The notes: generated by a model not told the origin, from the sequence alone. Counted from the first letter of the stretch, positions 25,378 through 35,412 are shown. The stretch: 64,000 nucleotides of DNA from Rhizobium etli CFN 42 (GCF_000092045.1 NC_007761.1:747001-811000), one strand, 5' to 3'. Numbers and translations are program-made.

Positions 25378-25392
25378 TGAATGCGAATTTCA
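25378..25392 (+). promoter_or_regulatory. IRO-like box (TGA-N9-TCA) upstream of rirA
   Basis: TGAATGCGAATTTCA matches the iron-responsive operator core TGA-N9-TCA bound by RirA, and the outer four bases on each side are palindromic (TGAA/TTCA). It lies 71-85 bases before the rirA start, suggesting autoregulation. Confidence 0.5.
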
Positions 25393-25462
25393 TATTTTGG
25401 AATTGTTCAAAACTGCCAAACCGCCTATATAGGTCTGAACAGGCACGAGTCAGGAGATCGGC

Positions 25463-25945
25463 ATGCGGTTGACGAAGCAGACCAACTATGCGGTTCGCAT
25501 GTTGATGTATTGTGCTGCCAATGAAGGGCAGCTGAGCCGCATCCCGGAGATCGCCAAGGCTTACGGCGTTTCCGAGCTCTTTCTTTTCAAGATCCTTCAG
25601 CCGCTGAACAAGGCAGGTCTGGTCGAGACCGTTCGCGGCCGCAACGGCGGCGTACGCTTGGGCAAGCCGGCGGCCGACATCACCCTCTTCGATGTGGTGC
25701 GGGTCACGGAAGACAGTTTCGCCATGGCCGAATGCTTCGAGGATGACGGCATGGTCGAATGCCCGCTGGTCGACAGCTGCGGCTTGAATTCGGCGCTGCG
25801 CAAGGCGCTCAATGCCTTCTTCGCCGTGCTGTCGGAATATACGATCGACGACCTCGTCAAGGCACGGCCGCAGATCAATTTCCTTCTTGGACTGACCGGT
25901 GAGCAGGCCTATCGCAAGCCCGCGATCGTCGCCCCGGCCGCCTAA
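25463..25945 (+). CDS. rirA: RirA, Rrf2-type iron-responsive regulator
   Basis: 160 residues, nearly the textbook RirA sequence. The N-terminal winged helix (MRLTKQTNYAVRMLMYCA, then ELFLFKILQPLNKAGLVE) is followed by three cysteines in AECFEDDGMVECPLVDSCG that bind an iron-sulfur cluster. In rhizobia RirA represses iron-uptake genes when iron is plentiful. GGAG precedes the ATG. An IRO-like box lies upstream and a strong terminator downstream. The next genes are dppABCDF, an order I recall also in Sinorhizobium. Confidence 0.96.
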   Translation: MRLTKQTNYAVRMLMYCAANEGQLSRIPEIAKAYGVSELFLFKILQPLNKAGLVETVRGRNGGVRLGKPAADITLFDVVRVTEDSFAMAECFEDDGMVECPLVDSCGLNSALRKALNAFFAVLSEYTIDDLVKARPQINFLLGLTGEQAYRKPAIVAPAA

Positions 25946-25966
25946 TTCACGGAAGAACAGACTTGT

Positions 25967-25999
25967 AAAACCGCGGTTGCCCGGGCAGCCGCGGTTTTT
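25967..25999 (+). terminator. Rho-independent terminator of rirA
   Basis: AAAACCGCGG ... CCGCGGTTTTT: a GC stem extended by A-U pairs, with a 12-base loop that itself contains GCCCGGGC. The T-run follows the stem directly, 22 bases after the stop. Confidence 0.92.
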
Positions 26000-26278
26000 G
26001 TTGCGTCGCTTTCGCCCGCTCGCGGATGCGGGAAATGGTCATTATGCGCAGCTGAGGGGCGCAAATGTCGAAAATGCGACGAAATTCCGCTGGTTTTTAT
26101 CCGAATCTTTCTAATTGAGGCTGATTTTTGACTGAAAATTTCTAAAATTGTCCAACTGGAAAAATTTTCTCCGTAGCCCGTTGCTTTCAGTAGATAAATG
26201 TCGTTCCATCGACCGTCGATCGGGATGCTAATCTGCGGTCTCCAGACATTAAAAAAGAACAACCGGGAAACAAATATT
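26000..26278. promoter_or_regulatory. AT-rich leader and promoter region of the dpp operon
   Basis: About 280 bases between the rirA terminator and dppA. The part from 26100 to 26180 is unusually AT-rich and contains an inverted repeat GAAAATTT (26134-26141) / AAATTTTC (26162-26169). A regulator site is plausible; no definite -35/-10 pair was chosen. Confidence 0.35.
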
Positions 26279-27874
26279 ATGAAAAAGATCTCTGTCATGC
26301 TGGCAGCGACGGCCCTGATTTCGGTCATGGCGACGTCGGCCTGGTCCAAGACCCTTGTTTATTGCTCCGAGGGTTCGCCGGAAGGCTTCGACCCGAGCCT
26401 CTATACGTCGGGCACGACCTTCGACGCCTCGTCGCGCACGGTCTACAGCCGCCTCGTCGAATTCAAGCATGGCGGCACCGAGATCGAACCCGGGCTCGCC
26501 GACAGCTGGAGCGTTTCGGCCGACGGCACGGAATACACCTTCAAGCTTCATCCCGGCGTCAAGTTCCAGACCACCGACTTCTTCACGCCGACGCGCGATT
26601 TCAACGCCGACGACGTCGTGTTCTCCTTCGAGCGCCAGCTGAAGGCCGACAATCCCTGGAACAAGTATGTCGAGGGCGGTTCCTACGAATACGCTGCCGG
26701 CATGGGCTTTCCGGAGCTGATCAAGTCGGTCGAAAAGGTCGATGACCTCACCGTCAAGTTCACGCTCAACCATCCTGAAGCGCCGTTCCTGGCCGACCTC
26801 GCCATGGATTTCGCTTCGATCGTCTCCAAGGAATATGCCGACAAGCTTGCCGCCGACGGCAAGATGGCGCAGCTCAACCAGCAGCCGCTCGGCACCGGCC
26901 CCTTCACCTTCGTCGCTTATCAGCCGGATGCCGTCATCCGCTACAAGGCGAACGAAAGCTATTTCAAGGGCAAGGAAAAGATCGACGATCTGGTTTTCGC
27001 TATCACCTCCGACGCCGCCGTCCGCGCTCAGAAGCTGAAGGCCGGCGAATGCCACCTGATCCCCTATCCGAATGCCGCCGACGTTCCGGAACTGAAGAAG
27101 GATGGAAATCTGACCGTTCAGGAACAGGCCGGCCTCAATGTCGGTTTCCTCGCCTACAACACCCAGATGGCCCCGTTCGACAAGCCGGAAGTCCGCCGTG
27201 CGCTGAACATGGCAATCAACAAGCAGGCTGTCATCGACGCCGTCTTCCAGGGTGCGGCCGCCGTTGCCAAGAACCCGATCCCGCCGACCATGTGGTCCTA
27301 TAACGACGCCGTTCAGGACGACAAGTATGATCCTGAGGCCGCCAAGAAGGCGCTTGCCGATGCCGGCGTCAAGGATCTCAGCATGAAGGTCTGGGCGATG
27401 CCGGTGTCGCGTCCCTACATGCTGAACGCGCGCCGCGCCGCCGAACTGATCCAGGCCGATTTCGCCAAGATCGGCGTCAAGGTCGAGATCGTCACCCATG
27501 AATGGGCCGAATATCTGAAGCTCTCCTCCGACGTGAAGCGCGACGGCGCCGTCATCCTCGGCTGGACCGGCGACAACGGCGACCCTGACAACTTCATGGA
27601 TACGCTGCTCGGCTGCGATGCCGTCGGCGGCAACAACCGCGCCCAGTGGTGCAACAAGGAATATGACGACCTGATGACCAAGGCCAAGCTGACGGCCGAC
27701 GTCGGCGAGCGCACCAAGGCCTATGAGCAGGCGCAGCTCATCTTCAAGAAGGAAGCCCCCTGGGCGACCCTCGACCACTCGCTCGTCTTCGTTCCGATGA
27801 GCAAGAAGGTCTCGGGCTTCAAGATGGACCCGCTCGGCATTCACCGTTTCGACGGCGTCGACGTATCCGAATAA
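26279..27874 (+). CDS. dppA: Dipeptide/5-aminolevulinate ABC transporter, periplasmic binding protein
   Basis: 531 residues of the SBP_bac_5 (cluster C) family. A signal peptide (KKISVMLAATALISVMATS, ending AWS) is followed by the typical LVYCSEGSPEGFDPSLYTSG start and conserved TLDHSLVFVPMSKKV near the end. DppA captures di- and tripeptides; in R. leguminosarum the Dpp system also carries 5-aminolevulinate, a haem precursor. The start at 26279 is chosen over an upstream in-frame ATG because the signal peptide begins there. It is the first gene of dppABCDF and is followed by a strong 12-bp hairpin before dppB. Confidence 0.92.
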   Translation: MKKISVMLAATALISVMATSAWSKTLVYCSEGSPEGFDPSLYTSGTTFDASSRTVYSRLVEFKHGGTEIEPGLADSWSVSADGTEYTFKLHPGVKFQTTDFFTPTRDFNADDVVFSFERQLKADNPWNKYVEGGSYEYAAGMGFPELIKSVEKVDDLTVKFTLNHPEAPFLADLAMDFASIVSKEYADKLAADGKMAQLNQQPLGTGPFTFVAYQPDAVIRYKANESYFKGKEKIDDLVFAITSDAAVRAQKLKAGECHLIPYPNAADVPELKKDGNLTVQEQAGLNVGFLAYNTQMAPFDKPEVRRALNMAINKQAVIDAVFQGAAAVAKNPIPPTMWSYNDAVQDDKYDPEAAKKALADAGVKDLSMKVWAMPVSRPYMLNARRAAELIQADFAKIGVKVEIVTHEWAEYLKLSSDVKRDGAVILGWTGDNGDPDNFMDTLLGCDAVGGNNRAQWCNKEYDDLMTKAKLTADVGERTKAYEQAQLIFKKEAPWATLDHSLVFVPMSKKVSGFKMDPLGIHRFDGVDVSE

Positions 27875-27913
27875 CAAGAATAATGTAAGAATGCCCGGCA
27901 GAGCTGGGCGCAG

Positions 27914-27942
27914 CCGGCGGTCAGGAACCCCCTGACCGCCGG
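27914..27942 (+). other. Intercistronic stem-loop between dppA and dppB
   Basis: A perfect 12-bp stem CCGGCGGTCAGG/CCTGACCGCCGG with loop AACCC and no T-run. Such hairpins after binding-protein genes protect the upstream message and let the binding protein be made in excess over the permease. Confidence 0.85.
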
Positions 27943-27961
27943 AAACTATTGGACATCTGCC

Positions 27962-28966
27962 ATGTTGCGTTTTTTCATCGGCCGCCTCGCGGTGCTGATC
28001 CCGACATTCCTCGGCGTTTCCCTGATTGCCTTCTCGTTCATCCGCCTGCTTCCCGGCGATCCCGTCATGCTGCTCTCTGGTGAGCGTGTCATGGCGCCGG
28101 AGCGGCACGCCCAGATCATGCACGATCTCGGCTTTGATCGGCCGATGTATGCGCAATATTTCGATTATCTCGGAAAAGTGCTGCAGGGCGATCTCGGCAC
28201 CTCGATCGTCACCAAGCGGCCGGTCCTCGGCGAATTTCTGACGCTGTTTCCGGCGACGCTCGAGCTTTCCTTCTGCGCCATCATCCTCGCCGTCTGTCTT
28301 GGCGTGCCCGCCGGCATCTTTGCTGCCGTCAAGCGAGGCACGTGGTTCGATCAAAGTGTGATGGGCGTCGCCCTAATCGGTTATTCCATGCCGATTTTCT
28401 GGTGGGGCCTGCTGCTGATCATCTTCTTCTCCGGCTATCTTGGCTGGACACCGGTTTCCGGCCGCATTTCGCTGATGTATTTCTTCAAGCCGGTCACCGG
28501 CTTCATGCTGATCGACAGCCTGCTGTCCGGGCAGAAGGGGGCTTTTGCCTCCGCCGTCAGCTATCTCATCCTGCCGACCATCGTGCTGGCGACCATCCCG
28601 CTTGCCGTCATCGCCCGTCAGACGCGCTCGGCGATGCTCGAGGTTCTGGGCGAGGATTATGTCCGCACCGCGCGCTCGAAAGGGCTGAAGCCGCTGCGCG
28701 TCGTCGGCGTGCATGCACTGCGCAATGCGATGATCCCGGTCATCACCACCATCGGCCTGCAGATCGGCGTTCTTCTTGCCGGCGCCATCCTCACCGAGAC
28801 GATTTTCTCCTGGCCGGGCATCGGCAAATGGATGGTCGATTCGGTGTTCAAGCGCGATTACGCCGTGGTCCAGGGCGGTCTTCTGCTGATCGCCGGCGTC
28901 ATCATGCTCGTCAATCTGATTGTTGATGTCCTCTACGGCTTCATCAATCCGCGCATTCGTCACTAG
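27962..28966 (+). CDS. dppB: Dipeptide ABC transporter permease DppB
   Basis: 334 residues, integral inner-membrane protein with about six membrane spans. The first span (RLAVLIPTFLGVSLIAFSFI) and RLLPGDPV are hallmarks of DppB/OppB permeases. The EAA loop (DYVRTARSKGLKPLRVV), which contacts the ATPases, lies near residue 235. It follows the dppA hairpin and stands nine bases before dppC. Confidence 0.93.
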   Translation: MLRFFIGRLAVLIPTFLGVSLIAFSFIRLLPGDPVMLLSGERVMAPERHAQIMHDLGFDRPMYAQYFDYLGKVLQGDLGTSIVTKRPVLGEFLTLFPATLELSFCAIILAVCLGVPAGIFAAVKRGTWFDQSVMGVALIGYSMPIFWWGLLLIIFFSGYLGWTPVSGRISLMYFFKPVTGFMLIDSLLSGQKGAFASAVSYLILPTIVLATIPLAVIARQTRSAMLEVLGEDYVRTARSKGLKPLRVVGVHALRNAMIPVITTIGLQIGVLLAGAILTETIFSWPGIGKWMVDSVFKRDYAVVQGGLLLIAGVIMLVNLIVDVLYGFINPRIRH

Positions 28967-28975
28967 GAGCGGTCC

Positions 28976-29866
28976 ATGAGCACGGTCACCGTCAAAACCG
29001 GCCAGCCATCCGCTCTTGCGGAATTCTGGCATTACTTCTCCCGCAACAAGGGCGCCGTCATCGGCCTCGTGGTCTTCATCCTCATTCTGGTCGTTGCCGT
29101 CTTCGCGCCGGTCTTTGCGCCGCATGCACCGAACGAGCAGAACCGCCAGGCGCTGCTCGCCGTGCCGGCGTGGATGGAGGGTGGCAGCGCCTCATTCCCG
29201 CTCGGAACCGATGCCGTCGGCCGCGATATCCTCTCGCGCCTGATCTACGGCGCGCGCTTCTCGCTATTCATCGGCGTCGTCGTCGTCACGCTTTCGGTCG
29301 TCTGCGGCGTTTTGATCGGCCTCGTCGCCGGATATTTCCGCGGCAGGATCGATACGGCGATCATGCGCCTGATGGATATCATCCTGGCCTTCCCGTCGCT
29401 GCTGCTCGCTCTCGTACTGGTGGCCGTGCTCGGGCCCGGCCTGACCAACGCGATGATTGCGATTTCGCTGGTCAACCAGCCGCATTTCGTCCGCCTGACG
29501 CGCGCCTCGGTCATTTCGGAACGTGAGAAGGAATATGTGATCGCCTCGCGTGTCGCCGGTGCCGGCACGCTGCGCCTGATGTTCAAGACGATCCTGCCGA
29601 ACTGTCTTGGGCCGCTGATCGTCCAGGCGACGCTCGCCTTCTCGGCGGCGATCCTCGATGCTGCAGCCCTCGGCTTTCTCGGCATGGGCGCGCAGCCGCC
29701 GACACCCGAATGGGGCACGATGCTCGCCGAATCCCGCGAATTCATCTCGCGCGCCTGGTGGGTCGTAACATTCCCGGGTCTTGCCATCCTCATCACCGTT
29801 CTCGCCATCAACCTGATGGGCGACGGCCTGCGCGATGCGCTTGACCCCAAGCTGAAGAGGTCGTGA
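28976..29866 (+). CDS. dppC: Dipeptide ABC transporter permease DppC
   Basis: 296 residues. It has the N-terminal OppC-type segment and span (KGAVIGLVVFILILVVAVFA), the family signature LGTDAVGRDILSRLIYGAR and the EAA loop EKEYVIASRVAGAGTLRL. It pairs with DppB to form the channel. Its stop overlaps the dppD start by one base (TGATG). Confidence 0.94.
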   Translation: MSTVTVKTGQPSALAEFWHYFSRNKGAVIGLVVFILILVVAVFAPVFAPHAPNEQNRQALLAVPAWMEGGSASFPLGTDAVGRDILSRLIYGARFSLFIGVVVVTLSVVCGVLIGLVAGYFRGRIDTAIMRLMDIILAFPSLLLALVLVAVLGPGLTNAMIAISLVNQPHFVRLTRASVISEREKEYVIASRVAGAGTLRLMFKTILPNCLGPLIVQATLAFSAAILDAAALGFLGMGAQPPTPEWGTMLAESREFISRAWWVVTFPGLAILITVLAINLMGDGLRDALDPKLKRS

Positions 29867-30878
29867 TGCCGCTCCTCGAAATCGAAAATCTGACCGTCGA
29901 ATTCCAGACCTCATCAGGTCTTTTCCGCGCCGTCGATGGCGTCTCGCTTAGCTGCGACAAGGGCGAAATCCTCTCGGTCGTCGGTGAATCCGGCTCGGGA
30001 AAATCGGTCGCCATGCTCGCCCTGATGGGGCTTTTGCCCTGGACGGCGAAGATCACCGCCGACCGCATGCAGTTCGACGGCCAGGACTTGCGCGGCATTT
30101 CCGGTCGTCAGCGCCGCAAGATCGTCGGCAAGGACATGGCGATGATCTTCCAGGAGCCGATGTCGAGTCTTAACCCGTGCTTCACGGTCGGATTCCAGCT
30201 CGGCGAGACCTTGCGTGTCCATATGGGCCTCAACCGGAAGCAACGCCGCGAGCGGTCGATCGAGCTCCTGAGCCTCGTCGGCATTCCGGCGCCGGAAGAC
30301 CGGCTGTCGAATTTCCCGCACCAGATGTCGGGCGGCATGAGCCAGCGCGTCATGATCGCCATGGCGCTCGCCTGCAATCCGAAGCTGCTGATCGCCGACG
30401 AGCCGACGACGGCGCTCGACGTGACAATCCAGGCGCAGATCCTCGATCTGCTGGTGCGCCTGCAGAAGGAACAGGGCATGGCGCTGGTGCTGATCACCCA
30501 CGACATGGGTGTCGTTTCCGAAACCGCCGAGCGCGTGCAGGTGCAATATGCCGGCCAGAAGGTCGAGGAACAGCCGGTGAAGGCGTTGTTCCGCGATCCG
30601 CATCATCCCTATACGGCAGCCCTGCTCGCCGCGCTGCCGGAACGCGCCCAGGTCGGCCATCGTCTCCCCTCGATCGCGGGCGTCGTGCCCGGCCAGCATG
30701 GCCGTCCGACCGGCTGTCTGTTCGCGCCGCGCTGCGGCTACGCCACCGTCGAATGCGATCGCGGCGTCGTCCGCCAGGGACCGGAGCTCGGCCTGGCGCT
30801 CTGCAACTATCCTTTGAAGGACGGCAAGCCGCTCGGGCATCCCGGCGTCATGGTCAATGAAACTGCAGGAGACCTGGT

Positions 30879-30882
<4 letters not shown>
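29866..30882 (+). CDS. dppD: Dipeptide ABC transporter ATPase DppD
   Basis: 338 residues. Walker [10 protein letters not shown]-loop [12 protein letters not shown], signature [12 protein letters not shown] and Walker [14 protein letters not shown] are all intact, and the oligopeptide-family C-terminal extension has cysteines ([15 protein letters not shown]) that in DppD/OppD relatives bind an iron-sulfur cluster. The ATG at 29866 overlaps the dppC stop. It ends in an ATGA overlap with dppF. Confidence 0.93.
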
Positions 30883-31832
<950 letters not shown>

Positions 31833-31859
31833 GCGGGAAGTCGAAGCCTCGGAGGGATC

Positions 31860-32399
31860 ATGCCGGAAGAGCGGTTGAACGGGCCCCATGCGATCATCGT
31901 CATGGGGGTCAGCGGCTGCGGCAAGTCCTCCGTCGGCGAGAGGCTGGCGGAAGCCCTGCACCTGACTTTCGTCGAAGGCGATGCGCTGCATCCGGCCGCC
32001 AATGTCGAGAAAATGTCGAAGGGCATTCCGCTGACAGACGAGGACCGGATGCCCTGGCTCGACCGCATCGGCGAAGACATCAAGGCCTCGCTTGCACAAG
32101 GCGACGGTATCATCGTCTCCTGCTCGGCGCTGAAGCGCATCTATCGCGACAGGCTGCGGGCTGCCGCTGGCGGCAATCTGTTCTTCGTTTACCTTGAAGG
32201 CTCCAAAGACCTGCTGACCAAACGAATGGGCGAGCGCAAGGGCCATTTCATGCCGGTCTCGCTGCTCGAAAGCCAACTAGCGACGCTGGAGGTGCCGACA
32301 GGCGAGGCGGGTGTTGTCACCGTCGACATCGATGATACGATCGATGGCATCGCGGCAGCGGCGCTCAAGGGCCTTGCCTTGCTCGGCGTCACGGGTTGA
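31860..32399 (+). CDS. gntK: Gluconokinase
   Basis: 179 residues, the standard length of the thermoresistant gluconokinase family. The P-loop is GVSGCGKSS (16-24), followed by the family motifs EGDALHPAANVEKMSKGIPL and DRMPWLDRI, then CSALKRIYRDRLR. It phosphorylates gluconate to 6-phosphogluconate for the Entner-Doudoroff and pentose phosphate routes. GGAGGG precedes the ATG. It follows dppF by 27 bp and may be partly co-transcribed. Its 3' end overlaps the convergent oxidoreductase gene by 11 bases. Confidence 0.9.
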   Translation: MPEERLNGPHAIIVMGVSGCGKSSVGERLAEALHLTFVEGDALHPAANVEKMSKGIPLTDEDRMPWLDRIGEDIKASLAQGDGIIVSCSALKRIYRDRLRAAAGGNLFFVYLEGSKDLLTKRMGERKGHFMPVSLLESQLATLEVPTGEAGVVTVDIDDTIDGIAAAALKGLALLGVTG

Positions 32400-33636
32400 A
32401 ACGCTCCGGCGAATAGGCCGTAATATCGATGAATGGTTTTTCGCCGGTGATGAGCTCGGCGAGCACCCGGCCGGTCACCGGCCCGAGCGTCAGCCCGTGA
32501 TGGGCGTGGCCGAAGGCAAACCACAAGCCCTGATGGCGCGGCGCCTTGCCGATAATAGGCATCATGTCGGGCGTGCAGGGGCGTGCGCCCATCCACGGTT
32601 CGGGATCGAGCCTGGCGCCGAGCGGGAAGATCGTGCGAGCCACCGCTTCGGCCCGGTCGAGCTGGACCGGCGTCTTCGGCGCGTCGAGCGTTGCGAACTC
32701 CGCTCCCGTCGTCAGCCGGATGCCGCGGCGCATCGGCGCCAGGAGATAGCCGCGTTCAGCATCGAGCATCCAGCTGTTGAGCACGGCATCGCCCTTGGCG
32801 GCATAATGCATGTGATAGCCGCGCTTCACGCCGAGCGGAAAGAAATAACCGAGCCGGCGCGTTGCGAGAGCTGCCCAGGGGCCGAGCGCGATTACTGCAT
32901 CGTCGGCTTCGAGCGGGCCTTCTGCAGTCATGATCTTCCAGCCCGAGCCGAACGGGCCGAATGAGGCGGCGTCGCCTGTGACGAAGCGACCGCCGAGGCT
33001 TTCGAAATAGCCGCGATAGACTGAGGTCAGCGCATGCGGGTCGAGCACCGACCAGGGATCGCGCCAATGGATGCCGCCGGCAAAATCGCCTGTCATGTCG
33101 GGCTCCATGCGGGCAATATCGGCCGAGGTCAGGCTGTCATAGTCCACCCCGAATTCATTCTGCCAGAGTGCGGCCTCCGCCAGAGCCTCGTCACGTTTGG
33201 CTTCAGTGCGGAAGATTTTCACCCAGCCATTCCTGCGGATCAGCGCTTGCGCCTCCGACGCCTCGATCAGATCCTTGTGCTCGGCAATCGAATGTTGGAT
33301 CAGCGGCGCATAGGCCCGGGTGATTAGCGCATGCCGCCGCGCATTCGAATTCCACCAGTAGCGGGCGAGAAAGGCGAGCTGGCTCGGCAGCGTGTTGAGA
33401 TGGTAATGCGCATCGATGCGGTTATTCAAAGCATAACGCAGCAAGAGGCTGAGCTGCTGCGGAAAGCCATACGGCGCGACACCTTCGCGCTGGATCAGGC
33501 CGGCATTGCCGAAGGAGGTTTCGCTGCCCGGATCCTTGCGGTCGATCAATGTCACCTGCCGGCCGCGGCGCTGGAGATGGATGGCTGCCGACACGCCAAC
33601 GATACCGGCGCCGAGCACGATCGCGTTTTTCGTCAT
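32389..33636 (-). CDS. FAD-dependent D-amino-acid dehydrogenase-like oxidoreductase
   Basis: 415 residues of the DAO/DadA family. The N-terminal Rossmann motif is VLGAGIVGVSAAIHLQRRG with DR at the end of the second strand, and C-terminal motifs include ARPCTPDMMPIIGKAP and FGHAHHGLTLGPVTG. It likely oxidises D-amino acids (or another amine) to keto acids, passing electrons to the respiratory chain. It lies downstream of the polyketide synthase pair, 73 bp after it on the same strand, and converges on gntK. The exact substrate is unknown. Confidence 0.85.
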   Translation of the reverse strand: MTKNAIVLGAGIVGVSAAIHLQRRGRQVTLIDRKDPGSETSFGNAGLIQREGVAPYGFPQQLSLLLRYALNNRIDAHYHLNTLPSQLAFLARYWWNSNARRHALITRAYAPLIQHSIAEHKDLIEASEAQALIRRNGWVKIFRTEAKRDEALAEAALWQNEFGVDYDSLTSADIARMEPDMTGDFAGGIHWRDPWSVLDPHALTSVYRGYFESLGGRFVTGDAASFGPFGSGWKIMTAEGPLEADDAVIALGPWAALATRRLGYFFPLGVKRGYHMHYAAKGDAVLNSWMLDAERGYLLAPMRRGIRLTTGAEFATLDAPKTPVQLDRAEAVARTIFPLGARLDPEPWMGARPCTPDMMPIIGKAPRHQGLWFAFGHAHHGLTLGPVTGRVLAELITGEKPFIDITAYSPERFNP

Positions 33637-33709
33637 TCCCCTGCATTCCGCTTTGTTATCGGGGTGAAAATGCTCCCACCGATACGGCAGCGCAAACGAA
33701 AAATCGCAT

Positions 33710-34213
33710 TCATTTCAAAATCATTGCGCTTTTCAGTGCGGCATTTTCGGCCTTCAAGCGAATAGAGAGCATGCAGGCATTAAGAAGCGAAAAGCCGATC
33801 GCGTAAAGGGGGAGTCCGAAGGCCAGCGGAAGGGTGGCGATCTCGCCGACAACGATCGCGTAGTTCGGGTGCCGGAGGAAGCGATAGGGGCCCGATTTGA
33901 CGAGCGGTACGCCGGGCAGGATGATGATGCGCGTCGTCCAACGATCTTTCAAGGTCGCCAGCACCCAGAGCCGCAGGGCCTGCAGCCCCATGAACACCGC
34001 CAACCAGAAGAGATCGACCGGCCTGCCCGGCGCCAGCAGCCAGAGCCCGACGAGCCAGCCGGCATGCAGCGCCACCATGGCGGGATAGTGCTCCGGCGCC
34101 ACTTCCCTGGCGCCTCTGGCGAGGAGGGCGGCGGTGTTGCGCCGGGCAAGGACGAGTTCACCAAGCCGCTGCAGCGTCACGAAGGTGAGCAGCGCGATTG
34201 ACGGCCACATCAT
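33710..34213 (-). CDS. Isoprenylcysteine carboxyl methyltransferase-like membrane protein
   Basis: 167 residues with about four membrane spans and the ICMT-family motif GPYRFLRHPNYAIVVGEI. Its start overlaps the stop of the type III polyketide synthase gene (ATGA), so they are translated as a pair. In Bacillus and streptomycetes, such membrane methyltransferases are paired with type III synthases and O-methylate the lipophilic alkylpyrone or phenolic product; the same role is inferred here. Confidence 0.85.
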   Translation of the reverse strand: MMWPSIALLTFVTLQRLGELVLARRNTAALLARGAREVAPEHYPAMVALHAGWLVGLWLLAPGRPVDLFWLAVFMGLQALRLWVLATLKDRWTTRIIILPGVPLVKSGPYRFLRHPNYAIVVGEIATLPLAFGLPLYAIGFSLLNACMLSIRLKAENAALKSAMILK

Positions 34214-35262
34214 GAAATTCTCCTCAGCGTCACGCAGCTCGCCGAGAAACCCGGCCCCATGGCGATCATCGCGGCGCGCTCCGGCAATCCGGCGCGGATC
34301 GCCCGCTGCAGCACGAAGAGAATGGTCGGCGACGACATATTGCCGTAGTCGGCAAGCACGCCACGCTCATGATCGAGAGCGCCCGGCGTCAGCGACAGCG
34401 CGCTCTCCATCGCGGCCAGCACTTTCGTGCCGCCGGGGTGGCAGATGAAGCGGCCGATATCGTCGGGTGTCAGCCCGTTGCGCGCCAGAATGGCCGTCAC
34501 CGCCGGGCCGAGCTCCTGTTCGGCAAAGGGCGGCAGGGCTTGCGCCAGAACGATGCCGAAGCCGCCATCGTCGATCTTCCAGCCCATGATATCGAGGGTG
34601 TCGGGGAAGAGATGTTCGCCGGTCGATTCCACTTCCGCCAGCCCGCCATCGCCCCATCGCAGCACACAGGCGGCGGCGCCGTCGCCGAAAAGCGCCGTTG
34701 CGATGATGTTCGGCCGCGTCAACTCGTCGAGGCGGAAGGCCAGCGTGCAGAGCTCGATCGAGACGAAGAGCACGACGGCGCCCGGCCGGCTTCGCGCCAG
34801 CCGCGAGGCGATCGCAAAACCCGACACTCCGGCGGCACAGCCGAGCCCGAACACCGGCACCCGCTCGATATCGGCCCTGAAACCCATCCGGCGGGCCATC
34901 TGCGCATCGAGGCTCGGCGTCGTAAAACCGGTGGAGGAGACCGTGACGACGCAGTCGACATCGCCGGCCTCGAGCCCCGCCTGATGAAGGGCCGAGCTGG
35001 CGGCTTCGACAAAGAGCTTGCTCGCCACCTCCGCATAGGCCTCCATCCGGTCCTGCCAGCCATGCGGCTCGTCGAACCAGGCAAGCGGCCGCGCAGCATG
35101 GCGCTTTTGGATGCCGGCGCTGTCGAAGACGCGGGCAAGATGCCGGAAATCCTCGAAGCGGTCGGCAAACAGCCGGGCGGAGGCTTCGAGCGCCTGTTGC
35201 TGGAAAATGACATGTTCGGGTGCTGCGACGGCGAGGCTGACCAGTTTTACGCTATCTGTCAC
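34210..35262 (-). CDS. Type III polyketide synthase (chalcone/stilbene-synthase-like)
   Basis: 350 residues with the full catalytic triad of the family: Cys142 in FGLGCAAGVSG, His275 in FICHPGGTK and Asn308 in DYGNMSSPT. The fold also shows GDGAAACVL and the C-terminal GPGFSASCV. These enzymes extend acyl-CoA starters with malonyl-CoA and cyclise the chain to alkylpyrones or resorcinols. It is the first gene of an operon with the ICMT-like methyltransferase and perhaps the oxidoreductase. The product in rhizobia is not established. Confidence 0.92.
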   Translation of the reverse strand: MTDSVKLVSLAVAAPEHVIFQQQALEASARLFADRFEDFRHLARVFDSAGIQKRHAARPLAWFDEPHGWQDRMEAYAEVASKLFVEAASSALHQAGLEAGDVDCVVTVSSTGFTTPSLDAQMARRMGFRADIERVPVFGLGCAAGVSGFAIASRLARSRPGAVVLFVSIELCTLAFRLDELTRPNIIATALFGDGAAACVLRWGDGGLAEVESTGEHLFPDTLDIMGWKIDDGGFGIVLAQALPPFAEQELGPAVTAILARNGLTPDDIGRFICHPGGTKVLAAMESALSLTPGALDHERGVLADYGNMSSPTILFVLQRAIRAGLPERAAMIAMGPGFSASCVTLRRIS

Positions 35263-35384
35263 AGAATTCTCCTTGTCGTTCCCGGCGCAACACTGAGAAC
35301 ACCCGGTCCCGATGATTTATTCGGCCGCGGTGGCGTCACGAAGCCGTGATGGAGAAAATAGGAAGCCTGGTGAATAAAGCCCGG

Positions 35385-35412
35385 GGTAACGGTGTTTTCT
35401 CCTCGCAACGTC
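35385..35412 (+). promoter_or_regulatory. Possible ECF-type promoter of the TPR-sigma-antisigma operon
   Basis: GGTAAC (35385-35390) and CGTC (35409-35412) are separated by 18 bases, similar to -35/-10 elements of ECF sigma factors, just before AGGAG (35420-35424). Autoregulation by the ECF factor encoded two genes down is a reasonable guess. The match is loose. Confidence 0.25.

Noticed and set aside
26249..28354. A 701-residue minus-strand frame opposite dppA
   Set aside because: It is antisense to the well-supported dppA and dppB genes and has no family resemblance.
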